A DNA stretch of 64,000 nucleotides from Panopea generosa (Eukaryota; Mollusca; Bivalvia; Adapedonta; Hiatellidae): contig CM055907.1 in the NCBI GenBank assembly GCA_029582155.1, forward strand, positions 33,539,983-33,603,982, given 5' to 3'. The notes below the pieces were generated by a model. That model was not told where the DNA came from, did not search any database, and saw only the letters and a program-made list of their open reading frames with translations. The number at the start of each line of letters is the position of its first letter. Positions within the stretch are counted from its first letter, which is position 1. A program made the translations under genes and the position numbers. Shown piece by piece: positions 50,606 through 61,860 of the stretch.

Positions 50606-51481
50606 TGCTAGGTTCCAACTGTTGTGCGGTCCGTTACGAACGCCACGATTGGCCATTCGTAGCTGATCGTGGAATTTCTCTGAAATTTCAGGTTGGATAC
50701 GAGGTGATGCGAGTCGATACGTTCTGATACGATCTGTTGCGCTCGGATGCGATCTGGTCACGATTGTCAATTTCAGGTGTCACGATCTGTCACGGTCTGA
50801 TCTCCCGTTCAGATACGATCACATACGTTCCGATAGGATTGTTTCGATCGAATCTCAATCTGACACGATCATCACGATCCGGTTACCCGAATTGGGACGA
50901 TCTGCTACGTGCAGATACGTTCCGATACGTTCATCACGAACAGAAACGCTCCGTTACGATAGGATACGATTGTGGTCGCGATGTCTTTCACGATCATGAT
51001 CTAGAGTGATCACAATTTGAACTACGACTGGACCCCGACAGGATTATATACAGCCCGACTGACCATGGACTTTATTGTTTCTGGAACTTTTACAGAGCGA
51101 ACACTACAACTCTCAACCATTGATGATGGCATGAGTTGCGATTGATGACAACGATTCGTGGGAGATCGCAACACATCTCAACAGAGCGTGGTGTTTGTCT
51201 TGTCTAAGATCGATCCCGATCATCACGATTTGGAAGCACGATTGAATGCGATATGTTGCGCTTTGTTACGATGCAATACGATCTGATACGATGATCCCTA
51301 TTGACAATTGATCGTGTTGATCGTAGAAAATTTTTGAACCATTCAAAAAGTTTCTACGATTAACATGATTGCCACGACTGACCTCAAGATCTGATAAGAT
51401 CTGATAGGATCACCACGATTAGTCCACGATTAAGACCACGATTTCAATCGTGCCGCGAATCGTGATAGTGGGAACCTAGCA
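50606..51481. mobile_element. 876-bp MITE, PIF/Harbinger-like
   Basis: Terminal inverted repeats TGCTAGGTTCCAACT (50606-50620) and AGTGGGAACCTAGCA (51467-51481) match at 14 of 15 positions. Both ends are flanked by TAA (50603-50605 and 51482-51484), a 3-bp target duplication of the TWA type used by PIF/Harbinger elements. It has no transposase frame. The interior is filled with diverged GATACGATCTG and CACGATY motifs on both strands, an irregular internal repeat. It sits inside the 119-bp array and is therefore younger than it. Confidence 0.85.
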
Positions 51482-51484
51482 TAA

Positions 51485-51547
51485 TAGCGATGTTTATCGT
51501 CGTTGACGTCGTCTTTTTCGTCGTCAATACAATGGGAGTAATTAAAC
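51485..51547. repeat. 119-bp tandem array, right part
   Basis: Continues the array unit (GACGTCGTCTTTTTCGTCGT, CAATACAATGGGAGTAATTAAA) between two inserted elements. Array-like sequence resumes again after 52011 (GATTATGACGATGGTTAATT). Confidence 0.85.
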
Positions 51548-52011
51548 GTCTCACACCACTATAACATTTCCCATAGGGCTCTATTGTTACATTTATGTCC
51601 AAAACAGAGTGAAAAATTAAATTCTGCAGCATGTGTCCGGGCTCAAATTCTTCACTGGTTCAAGATATGCAATTATATAGGAAAAAAGTATACCTTGACC
51701 AGGTTTTTCTTTTTTTTTTAAATTCAATGCTTTTGTGAGACCTATCAATTTCCAGAGTAATAATATGTCAACTATTCACCCTAGATGCGGTTCGAACCAA
51801 CAATTCTGATATGACACAAGAATTTTCCAGAAAGCTGGTATCAGCATCAAATTTTCAGTGGTGATTTCTTAAATACTGACCATTTAACTCATGCTAGCAA
51901 AAAACAAAACATTGCAGTACAAATCCTTGAAAAAAGAAGAAAATGAGAAGTTTTATTTCTACCTCCTTCATCTGTAGGTCCGGGGTAAGGGAGATGATAG
52001 TGGTGTGAGTC
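51548..52011. mobile_element. 464-bp TIR element, copy A
   Basis: Starts GTCTCACACCACTATAACAT and ends GATAGTGGTGTGAGTC, giving terminal inverted repeats of about 15 bp (GWCTCACACCACTAT). It is the same element as 57173-57627; long shared stretches include CATCAAATTTTCAGTGGTGA and CTACCTCCTTCATCTGTAGG. It contains GGTTCGAACC at 51789, a perfect palindromic B-box-like motif. No coding capacity. Target duplication is not resolved. Confidence 0.85.
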
Positions 52012-52124
52012 CTGAAGGGATTATGACGATGGTTAATTAATGATGATCTTTAACACTTATGTTGAAATGTCATTTTATGCAAATATTTGTTTGGTATCCT
52101 TATGTAAAATGTTTCATTGTTACT

Positions 52125-52311
52125 GATGACGAGGATGATTATTATAACATTGTTAATGGTGATGATGATGATAATGATGATGATGATTATGATAATGATT
52201 ATGATTATGATTATTATTATTATTATATTGTTAATGGTGATGATCATGATAAGGATGATAATGATGATGATGATAATGATGATTTTTATGATGATTATTA
52301 TGCTATTGTTA

Positions 52312-52353
<42 letters not shown>

Positions 52354-52557
52354 TTGATTAGGATGATGATAATGATGATGACTATTATGATTATTATGAT
52401 ATTGTTAATGGTGATGATTATTATGATTATAATGATATTGTTAATGATGATGATGGTGATGATGATGATGATTAGGATGATGATAATGATGATGACTATT
52501 ATGATTATTATGAAATTGTTAATGATGATGACTATTATGATTATCATGATATTGTTA

Positions 52558-52598
<41 letters not shown>
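52125..52598. repeat. (GAT)n imperfect trinucleotide microsatellite
   Basis: About 470 bp of GAT/AAT/TAT triplets, with a ~100-bp sub-repeat carrying TATTGTTAATGATGATG. It yields frames of poly-Asp, poly-Met and poly-Ile (52050-52601 -, 52117-52701 +), all compositional. Confidence 0.97.
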
Positions 52599-52600
<2 letters not shown>

Positions 52601-52609
52601 TACCTAAAG

Positions 52610-53320
52610 TTACATTGAAATTGAAATTAAAGATAAAATATGTAATGATTATAGATATTACCTATTACATTTGTATTAAAATTAAGTATACTATATTGTA
52701 ATTATGTGATGCGTTTTGCACAAACGCAGCTTGTTTATTTAATATCACTGGTTTGTAATTTTATTGAATTATAACTACCAATAAATGATAAGGTTTGTTT
52801 ATCGGTACACCAAGAGATACTTTGTGTGATTATTGTATGATATACAAATTTGTTTTTGAATTTTCATCTTGCAAGTGCAGAACATTGATATTGTTAAGCG
52901 CATACATTGAAGATATTCAACATACGCTACCTATACTCGTTCTCCACGTGTGTACATGTAATCAGTTGGATGTCTGGCTCAAATTTATAAATGCTTACAT
53001 AATGTAAATATATGTGCTTTGAAACCTACTTGTTACAAATTATTGAATTTTGATGTGTACATTTTGTTTTCCACTAAAGTCTGAATTAGTTTTTAATACT
53101 ACTTCTAAAACAAAAGTAATACGGTGACATTAAAAAAATGTTTATAAATCATCATTCTAATTAGGCCAGTCAGTCTGTTCTCTGACTAAGTATGAATGGA
53201 TTTATTATATTTTTCAAAGTCACTATTTCAATATTCTTATTTATTTTATTACTAAATGAATATTCCATTATTTTATCTGGTTTGGTCCTGGTTTATGCGG
53301 TTTGTCATGAGCGTGGTGTA
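52610..53320. other. AT-rich spacer before LINE ORF2
   Basis: No gene recognised; the open frame 52795-53007 has no domain. Possibly the 3' part of the LINE inter-ORF spacer. Confidence 0.35.
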
Positions 53321-53328
53321 GTTTTAAT

Positions 53329-56300
53329 TTGCATGAAAACAAGCATTTAAATATAAGGAGCATTATCCATAAATTTGATTTTATTTCCCAAAACTTTACT
53401 GATATTGACATAATGTGCTTTACTGAAACTCATCTTTACAACTTGGTACCTTCTGACGATTTAGTTATTGATAATTTTTACGGATGTATCTACAGAGAGG
53501 ATTGTACTTCTCAGTCGGGAGGTCTTTTAACTTATGTTTCAAAGACAATTATGTCGAAAAGACGTACGGATCTCGAAAGCACAGTAGTCCATGCAATATG
53601 GGTAGAGATTTGTTACAAATCGTCTTCCTTGTTAATTTGTAATATATATCGTTCTCCAAATACACCAGTTTGTTTTTGGGAAAATGTTAATATTTCTATC
53701 GAACGTGCTTTCGAATCAAATTCCAAAAGATGATCTCAACCAAGATTTATTGAGCAAAAGAGACTGCCACTTACGTAACATTATCGTCATAAAAAACATG
53801 AAAAATATAATCGATAAACCGACACGAGTGACAGATACCTCAGCAACCTTACTTGGCCCTATCCGACATATCCGACAGTATACTACTTTTAACCTCTGAC
53901 GTAATAGACATTAATAAACGAGTTAACGACCACAAAGCTACACTCTTAATAATAAAGTTTCACGATTACAAACAAACATTTTCAAAGCGAAAAGTCTGGA
54001 ATTACAAAAAAGGTGACTATGAAACGTTAAACCGCATGATATCCGACGAAGACTGGGACTTTATTGAAGAACTTGACATAAATAAATGACTCATGTTCAC
54101 GATTTACAGAGACATTTTTATCACTTATGACTTAATGTATCCCATCCAAAGAAGTAATAATTCAACCTAATGACAAACCCTGGCATGACTCACAGTTACT
54201 AACAACTTCAAGACAAAGAGACAGACAAAAGAAAATAGCGACCAAAAGGACAAACCAAAATGATTGGACAAAATACAAACTTTTAAGGAACAGAGTTAAC
54301 AACTTGAAAAAGCATGCAAAAGAACGCTTTTTCAGCAACTTGGAACAAAATATTGCCACATCTCAGACCGACAATCCAAACCAATACCGGAAAATCTTAA
54401 GGAACTTGGTTAAAAATAATAGTAAATCCGAAACAATCCCAATACTGAAAACAACACTTACCGACAGCTCCGAAAATAAATGTTTCTCAGACAATGAGAA
54501 AGCAAATTGGTTAAATGAGTTTTTTTGCTCTATCTCTAACGTAGATGATAGAGGGTCAACCCTACCAGAACCGAGCATACGGACAAACAGAACAATTAAC
54601 GACATAACTATATTAAAAAAACGACATTGAAGACATGATATCTTGTTTAGGTGTTAATAAAGCTGTAGGGCCAGACCTAGTAAGTCACATAATTTTAAAA
54701 CTAACCAAGGGTACAATTTCAAAACCTTTATGTATTTTGTTTAATAATTCTATTCGTGAGGAATCTTTTTCCATGTAACTGGAAACATGCACTTGTTATG
54801 CCCCTTTATAAGAAAGGCGATTCATCGTGTGTTAGTAATTACAGACCTATTTCCCTGTTAAGTTGTATTGGTAAACTTATGGAACGTTGTGTGTATAAGT
54901 ATATATATATAATAATGTTATTATATATATATACTTATACACACAACATTATATCTGAGCATCTTATATATTCTAGACAATCAGGTTTTTTTAACTGGTC
55001 ATTCCACTGTATGCCAATTAATCGACATATACCACCAAATTGTTAATTCAACTGACTCTAAACTTAACACTTGTATGGTCTTCTGTGATATTTCTAAAGC
55101 ATTCGACCGTGTTTGGCACAAAGGCCTTCTATTCAAAATGCAACAATACGGTATAAATGGTAAAATCTTAAATGGGTTCAATAACTATCTCTCCGGTAGG
55201 AGCCAAAAGGTATTTGTCGGCACACTCTCTTCTCATGCAATGTACGTCAATGCTGGTGTACCGCAGGGGTCTGTCCTGGGTCCATTACTATTTCTAATTT
55301 ACGTAAATGATATAGCAGACAATTTATTAAGTCTTGCACGTTTGTTTGCAGACGACACTTCCTTAGCGAGCTCTGCTACAAATATATCAGATCTTGAAGG
55401 TATAATAAATCACGATCTAGTTCTGTTATCTGCTTGGTCAAAACAGTGGTTAGTTACGTTCAATCCCTTGAAAACTGAAGCAATATTATTCACATCTAAA
55501 AAAGTTCGTAATCCTTTACTATTGTTTGAAAATATTTCTGTAACATTTGTTGAAAATCACAAACACTTGGGCCTTACAATCAGTAATAATGGTAAATGGC
55601 ACGCTCATATTGAGAATATAATACAGTCTGCATCCAAAAATTCTTGGCATGATGAGAAAAGTTAAATTTAAAATACGTAGGGACTCTCTTAATCAAATTT
55701 ATATATCATTTATTCGCCCAATTTTAGAATACGCCTCGGTAGTGTGGGATAACTGTACCTGCTACGAAAAAGACAGCTTAGAAAAAAATCAACATGAAGC
55801 TGCAATAATTGTTACTGGCACAACAAGATCAATATCTTCTCAAAATTATATAAAGAAATTGGCTGGTTATCTCTATCAGACAGAAGAAAGTATCAAATAT
55901 TGATATTGGCATACAAAATAAAACATGGTTTGACACCAAACTACTCAATATATTTATTTCCCGATACAGTTAGTATTAGAACATTATACGATCTTAGAAA
56001 CTCACAAGATCTTGATATCATAACCAGACGAATTGAGCTCTTTGCAAATTCTTTCATTCCATCAACAATTTCGTTGTGGAACAAACTATCAATTGCTTTA
56101 AGGGAAGCACCATCCTTATCAATATATAAACGAAACCTTATAAATACTTGTTTTCATCCAGTTATAGTTACAAAACACTTTAACTACGGTATACGAATAT
56201 TATCTGCACAGCATGCAAGACTAAAAAATAATTGTAGTAACTTAAATCATGATCTTTACGTTAATCATATAGAAAATTATCCAACATGTATCTGTACGCA

Positions 56301-56450
56301 GTGAGTGGAAAATGCTGACCATTACTTTTTAACTGCATTCTTTTTGTACAACAAAGAATTGAATTATTTCAAAACACAAGGTTGTTCCATCCACTTAATG
56401 TCAAAAAGCTGTTTTATTGATCAGAAGATCATTCATATGAAGACAACATA
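53329..56450 (+). pseudogene. LINE ORF2 remnant: endonuclease and reverse transcriptase (CR1/Jockey type)
   Basis: A decayed pol read in several frames. APE-type endonuclease pieces: Leu-Asn-Ile-Arg-Ser-Ile start, Thr-Glu-Thr-His-Leu at 53422, Asp-Leu-Asn at 53732 (the Gly-Asp of GDxN is lost), and Asn-Asp-His at 53925 where Ser-Asp-His is usual. A basic linker follows at 54180-54600. RT motifs: Asn-Tyr-Arg-Pro-Ile-Ser-Leu-Leu at about 54840, Asp-Ile-Ser-Lys-Ala-Phe-Asp at 55087, GVPQGSVLGPLL at 55255-55290, and Phe-Ala-Asp-Asp-Thr at 55345-55359. The C-terminal part (55650-56450) ends in a Cys-x-Cys...His motif, with a TGA at 56302. At least six frame changes, plus a palindrome at 54886, disrupt it. 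Closest by motif style to CR1/Jockey-group LINEs of molluscs. Confidence 0.9.
54886..54947. repeat. Perfect 30-bp palindrome inside the RT region
   Basis: Arms 54886-54915 and 54918-54947 are exact reverse complements with a 2-bp spacer. The left arm overlaps RT codons for Arg-Cys-Val-Tyr-Lys; the right arm is an inverted copy, after which the RT frame resumes (Ile-Ile-Ser-Glu-His-Leu). Confidence 0.95.
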
Positions 56451-56472
56451 AATCTCTTCGAAAGTGTTCAAA

Positions 56473-56483
56473 CTGTGTGTGTG

Positions 56484-56520
<37 letters not shown>
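56473..56520. repeat. (GT)n microsatellite
   Basis: About 24 GT dinucleotides with one GC interruption. A second GTGT/GTGC-rich patch lies at 56608-56730 and underlies the compositional frame 56613-56804. Confidence 0.95.
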
Positions 56521-56524
<4 letters not shown>

Positions 56525-56829
56525 ATTTAATATTTAATTTCATTTAAAAAATAAATCAAAAAATAAAATGATTCCCGCTTTTCAGTAAATACTTCAACAT
56601 GCATTCATATGTGTGTGCGTGTATGTATGTTTGCATGCAAATGTCTGTGTATATATGTGTGTGCGGGCGTTTGTGCTTATGTGTGCGTGCGTGCGTGTAT
56701 CCGTGTGTGTTTGCGTGAGTACGCATGTATATTTTCTCATTAACTACACTTTATGTCATTCATATTTACTTGCCAGGAATGTAATATATCTTAACCATCG
56801 TTAAAAGTTGCAAAATATAGTCGAAAGGG

Positions 56830-56960
56830 AATGGTCGAAACTAATGTTGAGAGAACTTGTGGCCAGACCCTTTTGCCTTATATTGTATTTGACTTATATG
56901 CATGATACATATTGTAATATGTGTTTATTTGGCAATAAAATATGTTTAAACTACATTATT
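56830..56960 (+). mobile_element. Probable 3' end of the LINE with AATAAA
   Basis: After the microsatellites the sequence reads GGCCAGACCCTTTTGCCTTA then TTTGGCAATAAAATATG, with AATAAA at 56934-56939. This style of 3' UTR end (GGCAATAAA-type) is common for CR1/Jockey LINEs. It is in the right orientation and place to end the element that starts near 48.1 kb. Confidence 0.55.
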
Positions 56961-57172
56961 GTACGCTTTATAAGTTGAGGCATTTTGTCATTCAGCAGTA
57001 TTCAAATTACATGAAATACTGCTTCTATCTAACTATTAGAGGGTTGTTTTTCAGTTTTTAATTATTTATAAACGACACTAAGCGACTACCCCACGGAAGC
57101 GCATCCTGTTCCCAATGTGGTGCTGTGCCATAACGCGCGACATTTGGTGGCAGATCGGTTTGCGACATTAAT

Positions 57173-57627
57173 GTCTCACACCACTATTACATTTCCCACA
57201 GGGCTCTTTATGTCCAAAACACAGCGTAAAAAAATTGCAGCATGTGTCTGGATTCAATTGCTTCACTGGTTCAAGATCTGTAATTATAAAGGAAAAATAG
57301 CTTACCTTGATCAGGTGTTTTTGTAATTCAATGTTTTTGTGATACCTTTCTTTTCATAGAAAAAATAGTATGTCAACTACATGTATTCGCCTACGATGCG
57401 GTTCGAACCAACACTTCTATAATGACACAGAATTGCCCAGAAATCTGGTATCAACATCAAATTTTCAGTGGTGATTTCTAAAATACTGAGCATTTAACAC
57501 ATGATAGGGACAAAAGTCGCTGCAATACAAGCCCTGAATAAAGAAGAAAAAGAGAATTGGAGCTTGATATCTACCTCCTTCATCTGTAGGTCCGAAGTAC
57601 TCAAGGCAGATAATAGTGGTGTGAGTC
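57173..57627. mobile_element. 455-bp TIR element, copy B
   Basis: Second copy of the element at 51548-52011, in the same orientation. Starts GTCTCACACCACTATTACAT, ends AATAGTGGTGTGAGTC. It carries GGTTCGAACC at 57400. Roughly 80-85% identical to copy A by eye, with several indels. The frames 57117-57326, 57494-57715 and 57501-57704 fall on it and are not genes. Confidence 0.85.
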
Positions 57628-57985
57628 TTTTAGCGTTAGTGTCAGCGTTGCGACATTTAGCGTCGATGCGACATTTAACGTTACCACAGAGCGATCTACA
57701 GTAATTGTAAGACAACCATATCCCACTGGATGGGTTGACCTCAAATCAATGCCGGAGGATTTCAAAATTAGGCTATTCACTAGCCAGCCGTCGAAACATA
57801 TGGATATAACATACACATTTCGAGGTATTTTATATTCACCAGCAAAAACATTTAGTCGATTACAACGATTTGCATTACATAAAACGTATATCAAACGTAT
57901 GAATTAATTCTAGTTCCGGTCAACTAGAATGAAACCTCTTTCAAGACCTTACAGCTTTAAAAGGTGTTAACTCTTACACTTTTAT
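57628..57985. other. Unique sequence, nothing firm
   Basis: Contains a short direct repeat (GCGACATTTA at about 57650 and 57669). The minus-strand frame 57601-57894 has no recognisable domain. Confidence 0.4.
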
Positions 57986-57988
57986 AAG

Positions 57989-58065
57989 GTTCCTACGCGG
58001 TCTAATGGTTGACGCCGTTGACTGTCACCCAGGATGTCGTATGTTCAAACCGCAGTCAATGCTAA
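57989..58065 (+). other. tRNA-like remnant (tRNA-Asp-like), likely SINE head
   Basis: GCGGTCTAATGGTTGACGCC resembles a tRNA A box and D arm. GACTGTCACCC resembles the tRNA-Asp anticodon loop (GTC), and TGTTCAAACC resembles a B box. Acceptor ends do not pair and an A-rich tail follows, so this is not a functional tRNA gene. Confidence 0.45.
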
Positions 58066-59255
58066 GAAAAATACAAAGATAATAATATATTTATTTATTT
58101 TATTCTTTTTTTTTATAATTTTTTCATTGAAACTGTTACCGGTATCCAACTAACACACGTGAAAAATATGTCAACTTAAAGCAACGACAAAATCACAATA
58201 TCTCTCGTAATCCAGTGATGTAGAAGTATGCATGTTGTGTTTGTATGAAAAGCAGTATTATTATGCTGAGGTATCGGACATGTTGAAGTAGTTTTGTCCT
58301 GTTTGATTTTACAGGAGACACAATCACAACTTTGCTAGGGGTGTCCGGAGGCATGCTGCCACGAAAAGATATTTAACTCATGACATGCATTTCCTGCATT
58401 TTTTCTGATATTTCAGACATTTTAAGCCGTTCAAATTTATAACACAAACTCATTTTATACAATTGCCTATTTTTACACTTTTATCTTGAATACACATTGG
58501 TGACTTTTTAGACCCGACATAACAGTACATATCAACTCTTGGTAATACACTCTAAGACAAGTATTTGCTGGGTATTATGACACATTCATACTGCATATAT
58601 TATATGTGAGGAATATGTCATTTTTTTGCAAGAGTTATTCATATTTTGGGAATAACTTTATTATTATTTTTACAAAAACACTAATAAATATGTGAAACTC
58701 CACAAATTCTACAGGAGGCAAGTTTCTGCGTTTGACACAATTTGGCTAATATATAATTATAATCTTTGACTCTTAAAGCTAAAAGAAAGATTATTAGAAC
58801 AATTTTTTGTTTGAATATTTAGCGTCAGTTTATGCCATCGAGGGCTAATAGACGAATAGTACAGTGTAAATATTGTACATGTATTACATGAAGAACAGGT
58901 AATAGTCTACAGGTCTGAAACGACTGCGTTATGTCAAAATATTGAGATGGACGATAATGTTTAAAACGGGAAAAATACTAAGTTTATTTGTGCAGTGTAA
59001 ACTTACAACTTAAAAACAACCCTGAGATAGTTGGATAGTAGTATTATGTCATGTTATTAGAATACCGCTAAATGACTCAATACACCGACTTATTTAGTGT
59101 AAAATATACAAGACAACGTTCTAAGCAAATTTTGGCGTTTAGCAGCCTTATAACATCAACTTGTGATTGTACTGATATAATTTGGTATATTGATACATAA
59201 AACAAATGTAAAACACAAACAGCAGTCCCATATATGCTTCCGAAGTAATAAATTG
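58066..59255. other. AT-rich sequence, nothing recognised
   Basis: No open frame of note, no tandem structure and no RNA gene motif seen over about 1.2 kb. Confidence 0.4.
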
Positions 59256-59257
59256 AG

Positions 59258-59402
59258 CTGCTTTCAATCTGAAAATGGTTAAATCCGTCACATTTCTCGA
59301 ATGTTTGAGGAAACGGCCATGTTCCCATTCAAAAACACATGTCCGCTTGAAACTTAAATAGAATGCCGTTCGTATCGTCTGTCTCTTTGATTTAATCAAA
59401 GC
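59258..59402. repeat. Dispersed repeat, copy B
   Basis: Reverse-complement partner of 45075-45222: TTCTCGAATGTTTGAGGAAA, CCCATTCAAAAA and CGCTTGAAACTTAAA are shared. The minus-strand frame 59148-59429 covers it. Confidence 0.8.
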
Positions 59403-60250
59403 ACTACAGTTCTGATGGGGGCGGAACATATCAAATGTAAAATGTCGCTATTGTTTTAGACAAACAGATCAGTTTGCATACGTTGAAGTAGAATAATCCC
59501 GATTACCTTTGATTCTAATACAGGGTACAAAATCGACATGTTCTATGCTTAACGTTGACCCTTTCCTCGAATAAGTCAAGAGAATGTAACTGAATGGTTT
59601 GCCTTTGAAAGGGTATTTCCTGCTAAAGTAAGAATAAAAACATAAATTTGGCAAATGTCCAACTTCAAGATATTAGTTTAAGTCAATGATATGAGATTTG
59701 TATCTTCAACTCAATTCGTGATATTTTCAGAAATGACAAGCTTTCTATCATATATAAAATATCAAAGTGCTCTGAATCTAGCACGATGAATTTCACTTTG
59801 AGTATATTCATTTACTATTTTCTTTATTGATTTCTCTAGCGCAACAGTGAAACAATTCGTTTAAAAGATGAAAAGTAGAAATGTTTATGTCGACATTAAT
59901 AATTGATTCTTACATTTATATTTTCTTGGGCCCTGTATCACCCCATAAACGGAACCGCACTAGCCAATATGTTATGGCGCCGATTTTTAGACACATCTGG
60001 ATGTTTGCGAATTTTTACTACGGAAACACAAAATGCTTATATGTTTAAATGGAAATTATCTACCGTTCCTATTATTGGAAATATATGAAATATTTACTAA
60101 ATAACAAAAAAACAGCACTGGCTTTATTCATAATTCGATCAATCTCGAATTCTTTTTAGGAATACAAGTCTATTTTTAAACATTTGGGAGAAACAGCAAG
60201 TCACGTGATCGACATTAGCATATCTCTATATTTAGAACGAGTATTGATTG
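59403..60250. other. AT-rich sequence, no gene called
   Basis: The open frame 59903-60088 (61 aa) has no recognisable domain and no convincing splice signals. Confidence 0.4.
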
Positions 60251-60255
60251 TTTAC

Positions 60256-60299
60256 TGGCATAAGCAAGGAACTATATAAGTATAGTTCCTTGGCATAAG
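60256..60299. repeat. Small hairpin flanked by 9-bp direct repeats
   Basis: CAAGGAACTATA (60265-60276) and its exact reverse complement (60281-60292) surround TAAG. TGGCATAAG occurs directly on both sides (60256-60264 and 60291-60299). Confidence 0.8.
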
Positions 60300-60826
60300 T
60301 GACAGATCTAGAAAAGTTTCGTTCCCGTATTCAATGAAATATGGTAAACATATTAACGATTAATAGTTAAAAACGCAGTTGTCTGTCTTGAATTGCTGTC
60401 CAACATGGCGTCCTGAAAATTTTTTTGGTCACGTGACCATAGTTCAGCGCGTCTGTATTCATGCGCTTTAATTCCTGTGTGCTGATTAATAGCACTGAAT
60501 ATAAACTTGGAATTTATACGATACATAATTGTTTATAGGTATAAATCGTCGCTGTCTTTTATAATATTAATGTTTTCGTTGAAATAGGCGAATCTACTGT
60601 TTATAGTGAGTTCGAACGCATATCAGGGGGTGGAACTATTTGATTGGTGGTTGTCAAGTTCGCATTAACACGATACACAGTTGTAGATTTGCAGTATAAG
60701 AAAATAATCATGTTAGCTCTGAGAGCGGTTGCTAAAGCACCGCTCACAAAAACGGAAAAATAATACGAAAATAAAGGGGATTTCTTACCTCATTGTTCGA
60801 CCGTGTATACATTGGACGGAGTAATT

Positions 60827-61799
60827 CAGTAGTAGTAAAGTATGATTGAAAATAAGTGGAAAATATGCCACATTTTTGGGGCAAACATCACATTTTGTGG
60901 GCAAACCGAATACGAAGAAGCCGATAATCGCCGAAAGCGAACAAACGCGTACGGAAACGGCCGAGCGAGTATCGGCTTTAATTTACTTCGTTAGATGAGT
61001 TTGAAGGTAAAAGAAGGAAATAACTTGAAGTTTTATTTGTTTGCATTATGTATATATTACATTATAATTGTTTTCATTAAATAAACAACGCTATCCTTTA
61101 AATTACGTTTATTCTCATCGTATTTTTCACTCGTTTTGCCTCCTTATCTATACAGACATGTTAATGAGAAAGGAGGAGGTAAATTTTTGAATACTGAGTT
61201 ACACTCATTTCAAAATGAGGATTGAAGAGACACACAAGAGTCGATTAGCGCAATAAATAGATCTTTAGCAGTACACCCAAATATGTATAGTCACCAATAT
61301 ACCTTATTGTTACCGAGATTATACAGACCGATGCGATATAGTTCTATGTACACAGAACGATGTGTTATATATAAATTGATTCACTTAATACTATTTTGTA
61401 AAAACTTATAAGCAAACTATATTATGAAACTATATTAAGAACCGAATATTACTTAAGGTAACGTTATATATTAAATCCGAGTTTTCTGAAAATTCAACGT
61501 TCGCTGTTATTTTCTGTATTCACGTTTCGTTGTTGTTAAATAAAAACAGTGGCTTAATTGTTTATATGTCTCTCTTAAAACGTTATACGCTACTACAACG
61601 ACATGGTTCAAGTTATGTCATTCTTTTACCTTCAAACCCATCTAACGAAGTAGAAAAATAAAAGCCGATACTCGCTCGGCCGGTTTCCGTACGCGATCGT
61701 TCGCCTTCGACGATTACCGATTTTCTTCGTATTCGGTTTGCTCCAAAAATGTGGTTTGATTTTCCATCTATTTTAACTCAACATAATACTACTTTCAGT
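60827..61799. mobile_element. Fold-back element with ~180-bp inverted arms
   Basis: The left arm (60827-61014) and right arm (61621-61799) are reverse complements at roughly 80% or better. Shared phrases are GCAAACCGAATACGAAGAA, CGGCCGAGCGAGTATCGGCT, and TTAGATGRGTTTGAAGGTAA before AAAGAA. The left arm has a local duplication (CACATTTTTGGGGCAAAC and CACATTTTGTGGGCAAAC). The ~600-bp centre is AT-rich and non-coding. It resembles a fold-back or large MITE; no target duplication was resolved. Confidence 0.8.
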
Positions 61800-61860
61800 G
61801 ACTTTATCATATATTGTCGAAAGTTTATTATATTATGTGAATTCTTTATTATATTATGTT

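Noticed and set aside
52050..52701. Poly-Ile, poly-Met and poly-Asp frames
   Set aside because: A GAT trinucleotide microsatellite read in different frames.
57989..58065. Functional tRNA-Asp gene
   Set aside because: Acceptor and T stems do not pair and the B box is altered; a relic or SINE head fits better.
59903..60088. 61-residue open frame as a gene
   Set aside because: No domain, no splice context, and of a length expected by chance.
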